Below are positions 32,533 to 41,703 of a stretch of DNA of 64,000 nucleotides, piece after piece. The notes under the pieces are model-generated. The model was not told the origin of the DNA. It did not search any database and saw nothing but the letters and a program-made list of their open reading frames with translations. Origin of the DNA: an uncultured Eubacterium sp. (GTDB taxonomy: Bacteria > Bacillota > Clostridia > Lachnospirales > Lachnospiraceae). Position 1 is the first letter of the stretch; each line of letters begins with the position of its first letter. The translations under genes and the position numbers were made by a program. The stretch is taken from positions 1 to 64,000 of the forward strand of contig CAJTRZ010000001.1 in assembly GCA_910578975.1 (NCBI GenBank), written 5' to 3'.

Positions 32533-33282
32533 TTAGAGTGATAAGATTTCAGGTTCGCCTTTTGTTATGAGAATCGTATTCTCATAATGTGCTGATAAAG
32601 AACCATCATCTGTTACTACCGTCCAATCATCGTCTGTCCACGCAACATCAGGTCTTCCCATATTTATCATTGGCTCAATTGCCAATGTCATTCCCGCCTG
32701 AAGTTTCATTCCTCTTCTTTTTTGTCTGAAATTTGGAATCTGTGGCTCCTCATGCATCTCTGTTCCAATACCATGACCAACCAACTCTCTGACTACGCCA
32801 TATCCAAATTTTTCTGCATAGTCTCCTATAGCTGCTGATATATCATAGAGATGATATCCTTCTTTTGCACACTTAATGCCTTCAAAGAAACTCTGCTTTG
32901 TCACTTCAATCAACTGCTGTGCTTCCTTACTTATCTCACCGATAGCAAGAGTTCTTGCAGCATCTGACTGATACCCTTTCCAGATAACTCCCGTATCAAG
33001 ACTGACAATATCACCATCTTTTATAATTTTATCCTTACTTGGAAGTCCGTGTACTACTTCATCATTAATTGAAATACATACACTTCCCGGATAACCTTCA
33101 TATCCCAAAAATGATGGAATGCAGTCATAACTTCTTATAATCTCCTCACATCTCTTATCGATTTCATAAGAAGACATTCCCGGCTTTACTTCCTTTGCAA
33201 GCTCATCGTGAACTCTGGCAAGAATTTTCCCTGCCTCACGCATTAAGTTTATCTCTCTTTCCGACTTAATTGTTACTGGCAT
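32533..33282 (-). CDS. map: Methionine aminopeptidase, type I
   Basis: Removes the initiator Met from nascent proteins using a dinuclear metal centre. The ligands are visible: Asp pair in SLDTGVIWKGYQSDAART, His in GHGIGTEMHEEPQIPN, and Glu in LAIEPMI and SAHYENTILI. 249 aa, no N-terminal zinc-finger extension. It starts only 2 nt after adk ends, typical of the Firmicutes spc operon. Confidence 0.97.
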   Translation of the reverse strand: MPVTIKSEREINLMREAGKILARVHDELAKEVKPGMSSYEIDKRCEEIIRSYDCIPSFLGYEGYPGSVCISINDEVVHGLPSKDKIIKDGDIVSLDTGVIWKGYQSDAARTLAIGEISKEAQQLIEVTKQSFFEGIKCAKEGYHLYDISAAIGDYAEKFGYGVVRELVGHGIGTEMHEEPQIPNFRQKRRGMKLQAGMTLAIEPMINMGRPDVAWTDDDWTVVTDDGSLSAHYENTILITKGEPEILSL

Positions 33283-33284
33283 AA

Positions 33285-33929
33285 TTATGCTCCTAAAATA
33301 TCTACAATTGCATTGAATACATCTTTCATGTCAACTGTACCATCTACAGTTTTTAAGATGCCCTGCTGGCTGTAATAATCAATCAACGGCTGTGTCTGAT
33401 TATGATAAACCTCTAAACGACTGAGAACTGTCTCCGGTTTATCATCATCTCTTACAATAAGTTCTTCTCCACACTTATCGCATTTTCCTTCTACTTCTGT
33501 TGGACTGTAAACAATATGATATGTCGCTCCACAATTTACACAAGCACGTCTTCCGCCCATTCTCTTAACAATGTTCTCATCTGGAACATCTACGTCAATA
33601 GCAAAATCAACTTTCTCTCCTTCAGCCTTTAACGCTGCATCCAAAGCTTCTGCCTGTGGAATTGTTCTTGGAAATCCATCCAGAACATATCCGTTCTTAC
33701 AATCTTCTTCTTTAAATCTATCCATAATTAAGTCTAATGTTAATTCATCCGGAACTAACTGTCCCTGATCCATATAAGACTTAGCTTTTTTTCCTAATTC
33801 TGTTCCATTTTTAATATTTGCCCTAAAAATATCTCCTGTTGAGATATGTGGTATGCTGTATTTCTCAGCAATCATCTTTGCCTGTGTACCTTTTCCGGCA
33901 CCAGGAGCTCCAAGCATGATAATCTTCAT
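33285..33929 (-). CDS. adk: Adenylate kinase
   Basis: Interconverts AMP + ATP and 2 ADP. P-loop GAPGAGKGT is at residues 7-15, and the LID domain contains the zinc-binding form CVNCGATYH...CDKCGEEL with four cysteines, typical of Gram-positive enzymes. The ATG at 33929 gives 214 aa and matches the family start MKIIMLG; a longer reading from 33977 has no homologous extension. It lies between secY and map. Confidence 0.97.
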   Translation of the reverse strand: MKIIMLGAPGAGKGTQAKMIAEKYSIPHISTGDIFRANIKNGTELGKKAKSYMDQGQLVPDELTLDLIMDRFKEEDCKNGYVLDGFPRTIPQAEALDAALKAEGEKVDFAIDVDVPDENIVKRMGGRRACVNCGATYHIVYSPTEVEGKCDKCGEELIVRDDDKPETVLSRLEVYHNQTQPLIDYYSQQGILKTVDGTVDMKDVFNAIVDILGA

Positions 33930-33999
33930 AGTTTGATTCCTTCCTTTTTGATACATAGTAGTTTTAGGGGGCAGCAAAACTGTCCCCTAAAAATAATAT

Positions 34000-35340
34000 T
34001 TAGAATATTCCTTTAACTGTACTATAACTTCTCTCTGTTGCCATAGACTTAATCGTCTGAAGTGTCTCAATAATAACACCTACAATAATGATGATAGATG
34101 TTCCACCGAATCCAACATTAGCACCAAAAATACCTGATGCGAAGATTGGAATAACAGCAACAATAATAAGTCCGATTGCACCAATTAAGATTATATAATT
34201 TAAAATCTTTGATAAATATTCCACTGTTGGTTTACCACTTCTGATACCTGGTATAAATCCACCTCTGTCGTTAAGGTTTTTAGCAACCTCACGTGGATTA
34301 AATGTTATTGAAGTATAGAAGTATGCGAAGAATATAACTAATAAGATATATACTACGAAACCAATTGAATACTTAGGCTGCGCCGGATTACACCAATGTG
34401 ACTGGCTCAGGTAATTTGTCCATTCTGGAGTTTTACCGAAGAATGAAGCAATTACTACAGGGAACTGTAACAATGATGAAGCAAAGATAATTGGAATAAC
34501 ACCTGCAGTATTTACCTTTAACGGAATATTAGACTGCTGTCCTCCTACCTGTCTTCTTCCCTGTACCTTCTGTGACATCTGCACTGCAATCTTTCGAATT
34601 GCATCCTGAAGTATTATTACCAATACTACAATCGCAACAATTACACCAATAATAATTAATGCTGCAAGTAATCTTCCACCAATTGACATTCCCTCTTTCA
34701 GTACAAAGTTCTTGAATAAGTTAGAAATATCACTTGGAATACCTGAAATAATATTTATTGTAAGTACGATAGAAATACCGTTTCCTACACCCTTTTCAGT
34801 AATCTGCTCACCAATCCACATAAGAACTGCTGAACCTGCTGTCATTGCCAGGATACCTGTTACAATGACACCCCATTTTCTAATGTCATGCATCGCAGCA
34901 TATTTTACAGTATCTGTATCGAAAATACCCTGATGACCAAATCCAACAACCATTGCTGTAGATTCAATCAATGCCAAACCTACTGTTAAATAACGTGTAA
35001 TTTCAGCAATTTTCTTTCTGCCTTCTTCACCATCTTTATGAAGTTCATCAAGCTTTGGTATCGCGATTGTTAATAACTGCATAATGATAGATGCTGTAAT
35101 GTATGGAGTGATGTTCAATGCAAAAATTGACATCTTTTCCATAGAACCACCTGTTATCGCTGAGAAGAAACTAAAGTTTTCATTTGCAAAATGATTCATA
35201 ATTTCACTGATTGCGTCTGCATTCACAAATGGAATCGGAATCTGACAACCAAGTCTTACAACGATTAACATTAGAAATGTGTATAATAATCTTTTTCTGA
35301 TTTCTTTAACTTTTAATGCTTTTTTTAAGGTTTCTAACAT
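34000..35340 (-). CDS. secY: Preprotein translocase subunit SecY
   Basis: Central channel of the Sec translocon. The 446-aa protein has ten membrane segments, with FALNITPYITASIIMQLLTIAIP (about 70-92) around the plug/gate and the cytoplasmic loop KVQGRRQVGGQQSNIPLKVNTAGVIPIIFA. It begins 1 nt after rplO ends. Confidence 0.97.
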   Translation of the reverse strand: MLETLKKALKVKEIRKRLLYTFLMLIVVRLGCQIPIPFVNADAISEIMNHFANENFSFFSAITGGSMEKMSIFALNITPYITASIIMQLLTIAIPKLDELHKDGEEGRKKIAEITRYLTVGLALIESTAMVVGFGHQGIFDTDTVKYAAMHDIRKWGVIVTGILAMTAGSAVLMWIGEQITEKGVGNGISIVLTINIISGIPSDISNLFKNFVLKEGMSIGGRLLAALIIIGVIVAIVVLVIILQDAIRKIAVQMSQKVQGRRQVGGQQSNIPLKVNTAGVIPIIFASSLLQFPVVIASFFGKTPEWTNYLSQSHWCNPAQPKYSIGFVVYILLVIFFAYFYTSITFNPREVAKNLNDRGGFIPGIRSGKPTVEYLSKILNYIILIGAIGLIIVAVIPIFASGIFGANVGFGGTSIIIIVGVIIETLQTIKSMATERSYSTVKGIF

Positions 35341-35341
35341 A

Positions 35342-35782
35342 TTAGATCACCTCGCAAGTTCCGCCTGCCGCTTCGATTTTTGCCTTAGCGCCTTCACTAA
35401 AAGCATTTACCTTTACTGTAAGCTTTTTCGTTAATTCACCATCGCCAAGAATCTTAACGCCATCTCTGGCATTTTTGATTACACCTGTTTCAAGTAATGT
35501 TTCAACTGTAACAACTGTATCATTATCAAATCTCTCTAACGCTGTAACATTAATGCCAACAATATCCTTAGTATTAATGTTTGTGAAGCCTCTCTTAGGG
35601 ATTCTTCTGTATAATGGCATCTGACCACCTTCAAAACCTGGTCTAGGGCTTCCTGAACGAGCTTTCTGTCCTTTATGACCCTTTCCGGCTGTCTTACCAT
35701 TTCCTGAACCATGTCCACGGCCTCTTCTGAAATTATCATTGTGTTTTGAGCCTTCTGCAGGCTTTAAATTTGATAAATCCAT
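35342..35782 (-). CDS. rplO: 50S ribosomal protein L15
   Basis: 146 aa with the glycine/arginine-rich N-terminal extension (RGRGHGSGNGKTAGKGHKGQ) that threads into 23S rRNA and the C-terminal GAKAKIEAAGGTCEVI. Standard place before secY. Confidence 0.97.
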   Translation of the reverse strand: MDLSNLKPAEGSKHNDNFRRGRGHGSGNGKTAGKGHKGQKARSGSPRPGFEGGQMPLYRRIPKRGFTNINTKDIVGINVTALERFDNDTVVTVETLLETGVIKNARDGVKILGDGELTKKLTVKVNAFSEGAKAKIEAAGGTCEVI

Positions 35783-35804
35783 TGTCGCACCTCCTTATCT
35801 TTAA

Positions 35805-35987
35805 TTAAATCTCTTCAACTTTAACTAAATGTCTAACTCTCTGAATCATACCTCTGACTGCAGCATTGTCAGGCATTTCGACTGTCTTGTTAAGCTTTGT
35901 AAGTCCTAAAGCTTCAGCAGTCTTTTTGTTTTTTGGAACTGCTCCAATTGTTGATTTTACTAAAGTAATTTTTAATTTATCTGCCAT
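35805..35987 (-). CDS. rpmD: 50S ribosomal protein L30
   Basis: 60 aa. LKITLVKSTIGAVPKNKKTAEALGLTKLNKTV and NAAVRGMIQRVRHLVKVEE match L30 over its whole length. Between rpsE and rplO. Confidence 0.96.
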   Translation of the reverse strand: MADKLKITLVKSTIGAVPKNKKTAEALGLTKLNKTVEMPDNAAVRGMIQRVRHLVKVEEI

Positions 35988-36004
35988 CTTAATTACCTCC
36001 CTTA

Positions 36005-36514
36005 TTAGCCTAAAATCTCTTCTACAGTTTTACCGCGAAGTGTAGCTACTTCTTCCGGAGTCTTTAATGCAGCTAATCCTTCAATTGTAGCAAGAACTAC
36101 GTTCTGCTTGTTTTTTGAACCTAAAGACTTAGTACGGATATTTGTAATACCAGCAAGCTCTGCAACAGAACGTGCAGGACCACCAGCGATAACACCAGTA
36201 CCTTCTTTTGCTCTCTTAAGAAGTACTTCTGCACTTCCGAATTTTCCAATTACATCATATGGAATACTGTTATTTTCATCCATAGGAACAGTAATAAGGC
36301 TCTTCATAGCATCTTCTTTACCTTTACGAATAGCTTCAGGAATTTCAGCTGCTTTTCCTAAACCTGCACCAACGTGTCCATGTTTATCACCAACTACTAC
36401 TAAAGCTGCGAAACGCATATTACGTCCACCCTTTACTACCTTAGTAACACGTTTGATTGATACTACTGTCTCTTCTAATTCTAACTGACTTGCATCAATT
36501 AATTCACGTCTCAT
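36005..36514 (-). CDS. rpsE: 30S ribosomal protein S5
   Basis: 169 aa. RRVTKVVKGG-type segment (IKRVTKVVKGGRNMRFAALVVVGD) and GVIAGGPARSVAELAGI are the S5 double-stranded RNA-binding and C-terminal signatures. S5 contributes to decoding accuracy. Confidence 0.97.
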   Translation of the reverse strand: MRRELIDASQLELEETVVSIKRVTKVVKGGRNMRFAALVVVGDKHGHVGAGLGKAAEIPEAIRKGKEDAMKSLITVPMDENNSIPYDVIGKFGSAEVLLKRAKEGTGVIAGGPARSVAELAGITNIRTKSLGSKNKQNVVLATIEGLAALKTPEEVATLRGKTVEEILG

Positions 36515-36531
36515 GTGTGTTACCTCCTCAA

Positions 36532-36900
36532 CTAAAATTCCAGACCAGCTTCTCTAGCTGCGTCTGCCAATGCCTGAACTTTACCCTGGTAAATGAAGCC
36601 GCCTCTGTCAAATACAACTTCTTTAATACCTTTTTCTACTGCTCTTTCTGCAATAACTTTGCCAACATATGCTGCGGCATCAACGTTATTAGTTTTTTCT
36701 AACTCTTTCTTTGCATCAGCTTCTACTGTAGATGCTGCTACAAGAGTCTTTCCAACTGTATCGTCAATAATTTGAGCATACATATGATTATTGCTTCTAA
36801 AAACTGCTAAACGTGGACATTCAGTAGTTCCACTTAAATGATTACGCAGTCTGTTATGTTTCTTAACGCGAACTTCGCTTCTACATTTTTTACTAACCAT
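36532..36900 (-). CDS. rplR: 50S ribosomal protein L18
   Basis: 122 aa, full length. RLAVFRSNNHMYAQIIDD and the C-terminal FDRGGFIYQGKVQALADAAREAGLEF are diagnostic. It binds 5S rRNA. Confidence 0.97.
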   Translation of the reverse strand: MVSKKCRSEVRVKKHNRLRNHLSGTTECPRLAVFRSNNHMYAQIIDDTVGKTLVAASTVEADAKKELEKTNNVDAAAYVGKVIAERAVEKGIKEVVFDRGGFIYQGKVQALADAAREAGLEF

Positions 36901-36916
36901 TTTCTACACTCCTTTA

Positions 36917-37456
36917 TTACTTACCAGTCTTACCAACTTTACGTCTGATAACTTCATAATCATACTTGATACCTTTACCTTTATATGGTTCCGGTGCTCT
37001 CTTACTTCTGATTTCTGCAGCGTACTGGCCTACTTTTTCTTTATCAATACCTTTTACAATGATTAAGTTCTGTCCTTCAAGAACTGTCTCGATACCTTCT
37101 GGATCTTCCATTTCTACAGGATGTGAATAACCAAGTGAAAGTACTAACTTCTTACCTTGTTTCTGTGCTCTGTAACCAACACCATTTACTTCAAGTTTCT
37201 TTTCGTAACCATCTGTTACACCAACAACCATGTTGTTGATAAGTGTTCTTGTAAGACCATGTAATGCTTTATTTTTCTTTAAATCATTTGGTCTTGTAAC
37301 GATAATTTCATCACCGTCTTTCTTAATGTCCATAGACTCAGGTAATACTCTTTCAAGTTCTCCCTTAGGTCCTTTGACAGTCACCTTATTATTTTCTGCT
37401 ATATCAACAGTAACTCCTGTCGGTACAGCGATAGGCATTCTTCCTATACGTGACAT
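36917..37456 (-). CDS. rplF: 50S ribosomal protein L6
   Basis: 179 aa in two L6 repeats. The start SRIGRMPIAVPTGV and the end PEPYKGKGIKYDYEVIRRKVGKTGK are characteristic of bacterial L6, which sits near the factor-binding site. Confidence 0.97.
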   Translation of the reverse strand: MSRIGRMPIAVPTGVTVDIAENNKVTVKGPKGELERVLPESMDIKKDGDEIIVTRPNDLKKNKALHGLTRTLINNMVVGVTDGYEKKLEVNGVGYRAQKQGKKLVLSLGYSHPVEMEDPEGIETVLEGQNLIIVKGIDKEKVGQYAAEIRSKRAPEPYKGKGIKYDYEVIRRKVGKTGK

Positions 37457-37489
37457 TTCGCCTTACCTCCTAAATTTTATTTGCTTTTA

Positions 37490-37891
37490 TTACCAAACGA
37501 ATGCGAGAACTTCTCCACCAACGTTTGCTTTTCTAGCTTCTTTATCTGTAATCACACCTTTGTTCGTTGATATGATTGCTGTTCCAAGTCCGCCAAGAAC
37601 TCTTGGTAACTCATCTTTACCAGCATAAACACGAAGACCTGGTTTAGAAATCTTCTTGATTCCTGTAATAACCTTATCATTCTTGTCTGCACCATATTTT
37701 AATGTGATTCTCATTGTCTTGAAGTTTCCTTCTTCTAAAACTTCATACTTTGTGATATATCCTTCATTTACAAGAATTTCAGCAATAGCTAATTTCATCT
37801 TTGATGCAGGAACATCTACTGTATCATGTTTTGCAGTATTTGCATTACGGATTCTTGTAAGCATATCTGCGATTGGATCACTCATAGTCAT
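37490..37891 (-). CDS. rpsH: 30S ribosomal protein S8
   Basis: 133 aa. SDPIADMLTRIRNANTAKHDTVDVPASKMK and GISTNKGVIT-type C terminus (AIISTNKGVITDKEARKANVGGEVLAFVW) identify S8. The ATG at 37891 lies 9 nt after GGAGG; a second ATG two codons later is further away. Confidence 0.97.
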   Translation of the reverse strand: MTMSDPIADMLTRIRNANTAKHDTVDVPASKMKLAIAEILVNEGYITKYEVLEEGNFKTMRITLKYGADKNDKVITGIKKISKPGLRVYAGKDELPRVLGGLGTAIISTNKGVITDKEARKANVGGEVLAFVW

Positions 37892-37918
37892 AGTTTATTT
37901 CCTCCTTCAAATTTTCTC

Positions 37919-38104
37919 TTACCAGCTTGCTTTCTTAACGCCTGGTATCTGTCCTTTATATGCCAATTCACGGAAGCAGATTCTGCAGATTCCGTATTTC
38001 TTTAAATAAGCATGTGGACGACCACAGATTCTACAACGGTTGTAAGCCTGTGTTGAGAACTTAGCTTTTCTTTGCTGTTTAACTTTCATAGCAGTTCTAG
38101 CCAT
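37919..38104 (-). CDS. rpsZ: 30S ribosomal protein S14, zinc type
   Basis: 61 aa, the short zinc-containing form: CRICGRPHAYLKKYGICRICF has two Cys-x-x-Cys pairs. The name rpsN (type Z) is also used. Located between rplE and rpsH. Confidence 0.97.
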   Translation of the reverse strand: MARTAMKVKQQRKAKFSTQAYNRCRICGRPHAYLKKYGICRICFRELAYKGQIPGVKKASW

Positions 38105-38119
38105 GGGTCTACCTCCTAA

Positions 38120-38659
38120 TTACTTTGCAAATGGCATGTTAAATAATGCCAATAATTCACGAGCTTCTTCATCAGTGTTAGCTGTAGTAACAAAAATAAT
38201 GTCCATACCTCTAACTTTATCAACCTTATCGTATTCGATTTCAGGGAAGATAATCTGTTCTTTAATACCAAGAGCATAATTTCCTCTTCCATCAAATGCA
38301 TTTGGATTAACACCTCTAAAGTCTCTTACACGAGGAAGTGCAAGATTTACTAATCTGTCTAAGAATTCGTACATCATTTCTCCTCTAAGAGTAACTTTAC
38401 ATCCGATTGGCTGTCCTTCTCTTAACTTGAAGTTAGCTACTGAATTTTTAGCTCTTGTTACAACTGCCTTCTGACCTGTGATTGTCTCAAGATCTTTTAC
38501 AGCTGTCTCTAAGATTTTAGCGTTTTCTTTCGCTTCGCCAACACCCATGTTTATAACAATTTTGTCGAGCTTTGGAATCTCCATTACGTTCTTATATTCG
38601 AACTTCTTTTTCATTTCATCCGCAATCTCGTTTAAATACTTTTCTTTAAGTCTGCTCAA
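38120..38659 (-). CDS. rplE: 50S ribosomal protein L5
   Basis: 179 aa. KIVINMGVGEA near the N terminus, FKLREGQPIGCKVTLRG in the middle and RGMDIIFVTTANTDEEARELL at the end match L5 throughout. It binds 5S rRNA. Confidence 0.97.
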   Translation of the reverse strand: MSRLKEKYLNEIADEMKKKFEYKNVMEIPKLDKIVINMGVGEAKENAKILETAVKDLETITGQKAVVTRAKNSVANFKLREGQPIGCKVTLRGEMMYEFLDRLVNLALPRVRDFRGVNPNAFDGRGNYALGIKEQIIFPEIEYDKVDKVRGMDIIFVTTANTDEEARELLALFNMPFAK

Positions 38660-38682
38660 CTTTCTGGACCTCCTCTCTTAAA

Positions 38683-38994
38683 TTAATCAATTACGTCGCC
38701 GGTTTTCTTGGCAATACGTACTTTCTTTCCATCTTCTACTTTGAATCCAACTCTTGTCACCTGTCCTTTTACAACAAGCATAACGTTAGATACATTTATA
38801 GGTCCTTCCTGTGTTACAATGCCACCATTCTGGTTCTGAGCACTTGGTTTTGTGTGCTTCGTATGCATATTAACACCTTCCACTGTTACTGTACCTTTTT
38901 TGGCATTCACAGCAGTAACTTTACCTTCTTTACCTTTGTCTTTACCAGCGATAACTTTTACTGTATCACCTTTCTTAATCTTCATAGCTGACAT
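38683..38994 (-). CDS. rplX: 50S ribosomal protein L24
   Basis: 103 aa with an N-terminal KOW motif (IKKGDTVKVIAGKDKGKEGKVTAV). L24 initiates 50S assembly at the 5' part of 23S rRNA. Located between rplN and rplE. Confidence 0.97.
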   Translation of the reverse strand: MSAMKIKKGDTVKVIAGKDKGKEGKVTAVNAKKGTVTVEGVNMHTKHTKPSAQNQNGGIVTQEGPINVSNVMLVVKGQVTRVGFKVEDGKKVRIAKKTGDVID

Positions 38995-39006
38995 TATGCA
39001 TACCTC

Positions 39007-39375
39007 CTATAAAACTTCAGGTGCTAAAGAAACGATTCTCATAAATTTCTTATCTCTTAATTCTCTAGCAACTGGTCCAAAAATACGAGTTCCTCTTGGG
39101 GACATATCTTCTTTTATAATTACAGCAGCATTTTCGTCAAATTTGATGTATGAACCATCTTTACGACGAGCGCCTTTCACAGTACGAACTACTACGGCTC
39201 TTACAACGTCACCTTTTTTAACAACTCCGCCTGGTGTTGCATCTTTAACAGTAGCAACGATAATATCACCAATATTAGCATATCTTCTAGTAGATCCGCC
39301 CATTACTCTGATTGTAAGTAATTCTTTAGCGCCTGTATTATCAGCAACTTTAAGTCTACTTTCCTGTTGAATCAT
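39007..39375 (-). CDS. rplN: 50S ribosomal protein L14
   Basis: 122 aa. MIQQESRLKVADNTGAKEL and RGTRIFGPVARELRDKKFMRIVSLAPEVL identify L14 over full length. Confidence 0.98.
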   Translation of the reverse strand: MIQQESRLKVADNTGAKELLTIRVMGGSTRRYANIGDIIVATVKDATPGGVVKKGDVVRAVVVRTVKGARRKDGSYIKFDENAAVIIKEDMSPRGTRIFGPVARELRDKKFMRIVSLAPEVL

Positions 39376-39405
39376 GCTGTATTCCTCCTTTAATCTTTAC
39401 AAAGA

Positions 39406-39660
39406 CTATTTAGCCTTTTCAATAATTTCAACAAGTCTCCATCTCTTATCCTTTGATAATGGTCTTGTTTCCATAACTTTTACTGTATCACCGATACCGG
39501 CTGTGTTTTCTTCGTCATGAGCTTTTAATTTGTAAGTTCTCTTAACGATCTTGTTATATAAAGGATGCTTTACATGATCCTCTACAGCTACAACGATAGT
39601 CTTCTGCATCTTATCGCTGACAACTTTTCCGGTACGTGTTTTTCTTAAATTTCTTTCCAC
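39406..39660 (-). CDS. rpsQ: 30S ribosomal protein S17
   Basis: 84 aa, OB-fold. RKTRTGKVVSDKMQKTIVVAVE and GIGDTVKVMETRPLSKDKRWRL are signatures. Between rpmC and rplN. Confidence 0.97.
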   Translation of the reverse strand: MERNLRKTRTGKVVSDKMQKTIVVAVEDHVKHPLYNKIVKRTYKLKAHDEENTAGIGDTVKVMETRPLSKDKRWRLVEIIEKAK

Positions 39661-39697
39661 AACAATTCTCCTTTCTCAATTAGGGATTAACCTGTAA

Positions 39698-39907
39698 CTA
39701 TTCAGCAGCATTTGCCTTTTCAACGATTAACGTCTGAATTCTGGCAATATTTTTTCTAACTTCTTTAATTCTGCTTGTGTTATCTAACTGGTTTGTTGCG
39801 TTCTGGAATCTTAAATTGAAAAGTTCCTTCTTAGCAGCTACTAATTCATCTTCTAACTCTGTAGCTGATTTTGCTCTTAAATCTTCTACATATTCCTTAA
39901 TTTTCAC
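39698..39907 (-). CDS. rpmC: 50S ribosomal protein L29, GTG start
   Basis: 69 aa of two helices, with ELVAAKKELFNLRFQNATNQLDNTSRIKEVRKNIARI covering the conserved part. The GTG at 39905-39907 is preferred over an in-frame GTG three codons earlier because AAGGCGGTG lies 6 nt before it and the product then begins MKIKEYVEDL like other L29. It overlaps the end of rplP by 11 nt. Confidence 0.93.
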   Translation of the reverse strand: MKIKEYVEDLRAKSATELEDELVAAKKELFNLRFQNATNQLDNTSRIKEVRKNIARIQTLIVEKANAAE

Positions 39908-40334
39908 TGTTATCACCGCCTTCTAAATCTTCACGAGATACAACCTTGCATTTAATTGGAAGTTTGTGTGTTGCAAGACGTAATGCCTCTCTAGCTGTTT
40001 CTTCTGGTACTCCAGCAATTTCAAACATCACTCTGCCTGGCTTAACTACTGCTACCCAATACTCAAGTGCACCTTTACCTTTACCCATTCGAGTTTCAGC
40101 TGGTGTAGCTGTTACTGGTTTGTCTGGGAATATCTTAATCCAAACTTTACCACCACGCTTTACATGACGTGTCATGGCAATTCTGGCTGCTTCAATCTGG
40201 TTTGAACGAACCCAGCCAGGTTCCATTGCTACAATACCGAACTCACCATATGAGATCTTATTTCCTCTAGTTGCTTTTCCTCTCATAGAACCACGGAACT
40301 GTTTTCTATGTTTAACTCTTTTTGGCATTAACAT
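39897..40334 (-). CDS. rplP: 50S ribosomal protein L16
   Basis: 145 aa. MPKRVKHRKQFRGSMRGKATRGN and PVTATPAETRMGKGKGALEYWVAVVKPG are diagnostic. The first ATG (40334) is 9 nt from GGGAG and overlaps the rpsC stop by one base (TAATG); a start two codons later would give the textbook MPKR terminus. Confidence 0.96.
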   Translation of the reverse strand: MLMPKRVKHRKQFRGSMRGKATRGNKISYGEFGIVAMEPGWVRSNQIEAARIAMTRHVKRGGKVWIKIFPDKPVTATPAETRMGKGKGALEYWVAVVKPGRVMFEIAGVPEETAREALRLATHKLPIKCKVVSREDLEGGDNSEN

Positions 40335-40981
40335 TATTTATCGCTCCCTTCTTTAGTTGGAAGTATTTCGCCGTTGTAAATCCAAACCTTTACACCTACT
40401 TTTCCGTAAGTTGTATCAGCTTCCGCGAAACCATAGTCGATATCAGCACGTAATGTCTGAAGTGGAATAGTTCCTTCGCTGTAAAACTCTGTACGAGCCA
40501 TATCAGCACCACCAAGACGTCCTGATGTAGCAGCCTTAATTCCTAAAGCGCCTGCTTTCATTGTTCTAGACATTGCAGATTTCATTGCTCTTCTGAAAGA
40601 AATACGATTTTCTAACTGCTGTGCAATATTTTCTGCAACTAACTGAGCATCTTTATCAGGTCTCTTTACGTCCTTAACATCCATAAATAACTTCTTATCA
40701 GTCATTTTCTGAACTTCAGCTTTAACCTTTTCGATTTCAGCACCACCTTTTCCGATTACAAGACCAGGCTTAGCTGTGTAAACATTAACTCTTACTCTGT
40801 CAGATGATCTTTCGATTTCAATCTTAGAAACACCTGTACTGTATAATCTCTTTTTAAGGTATGTTCTGATTTTGTAATCTTCAACAAGGTTGTCTGCAAA
40901 ATCAGCTTCTGCATACCACTTTGAGTCCCAGTCTTTAATAACTCCGACTCTTAATCCATGTGGATTAACTTTCTGTCCCAT
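40334..40981 (-). CDS. rpsC: 30S ribosomal protein S3
   Basis: 215 aa. GQKVNPHGLRVGVIKDWDSKWYA, the KH domain with VIGKGGAEIEKV, and the C-terminal GVKVWIYNGEILP identify S3. It lies at the mRNA entry site. Confidence 0.98.
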   Translation of the reverse strand: MGQKVNPHGLRVGVIKDWDSKWYAEADFADNLVEDYKIRTYLKKRLYSTGVSKIEIERSSDRVRVNVYTAKPGLVIGKGGAEIEKVKAEVQKMTDKKLFMDVKDVKRPDKDAQLVAENIAQQLENRISFRRAMKSAMSRTMKAGALGIKAATSGRLGGADMARTEFYSEGTIPLQTLRADIDYGFAEADTTYGKVGVKVWIYNGEILPTKEGSDK

Positions 40982-40996
40982 ACTTTGCCTCCTATC

Positions 40997-41383
40997 TTAT
41001 CTCTCATCAAGCACAATTGTGATGTGGCTGTTTCTCTTTAAGATTCTATAAGCTCTACCCTGTGCTCTAGGTTTAATTCTCTTCATTGTAGGTGCTGCGT
41101 TTGCGAAGCATTCTGCAATGTAAAGTTTACTAACATCCATGTTATTGTTGTTTTCAGCATTAGCAATTGCTGAATTTAATAATTTCAAAATTACGCTTGA
41201 TGCATATCTTGGGTTGTAAGTAAGAATACCGATAGCACTCTGTACATCTTTACCTCTGATGGCATCTAATACGAAACATGCTTTCTGTACAGACACTCTA
41301 GCATAAGATAACTTTGCTGATGGTCTTGTATCTTTATTAGCATTTCTCTCTCTCTTTATCTGGGATCTATGTCCTTTTGCCAT
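40997..41383 (-). CDS. rplV: 50S ribosomal protein L22
   Basis: 128 aa. SYARVSVQKACFVLDAIRGK and KRIKPRAQGRAYRILKRNSHITIVLDER are L22 signatures. Its beta hairpin lines the exit tunnel. Confidence 0.97.
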   Translation of the reverse strand: MAKGHRSQIKRERNANKDTRPSAKLSYARVSVQKACFVLDAIRGKDVQSAIGILTYNPRYASSVILKLLNSAIANAENNNNMDVSKLYIAECFANAAPTMKRIKPRAQGRAYRILKRNSHITIVLDER

Positions 41384-41417
41384 AGATGAGACCTCCTTTC
41401 AAATTCTAACGGTTTAT

Positions 41418-41690
41418 TTAACCTCTCTTTTCGTCTTTTCCATGTCCTCTATAAGTTCTAGTAGAAACAAACTCTCCAAGTTTATGTCCAACCATATCTT
41501 CTGTAACATATACTGGCACATGCTTTCTACCATCATGGACAGCGATTGTGTGTCCAACCATCTGTGGGAAAATTGTGGAACGTCTTGACCAGGTTTTAAC
41601 AACTGACTTTTCGCCTGATTCGTTCAATGCATCAATTTTCTTTAATAAGCTCTCATCCGCAAATGGGCCTTTTTTTAATGATCTAGCCAT
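41418..41690 (-). CDS. rpsS: 30S ribosomal protein S19
   Basis: 90 aa. MARSLKKGPFADESLLKKID and TIFPQMVGHTIAVHDGRKHVPVYVTEDMVGHKLGEF match S19 fully. Confidence 0.98.
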   Translation of the reverse strand: MARSLKKGPFADESLLKKIDALNESGEKSVVKTWSRRSTIFPQMVGHTIAVHDGRKHVPVYVTEDMVGHKLGEFVSTRTYRGHGKDEKRG

Positions 41691-41703
41691 TCGTCTCTAC
41701 CTC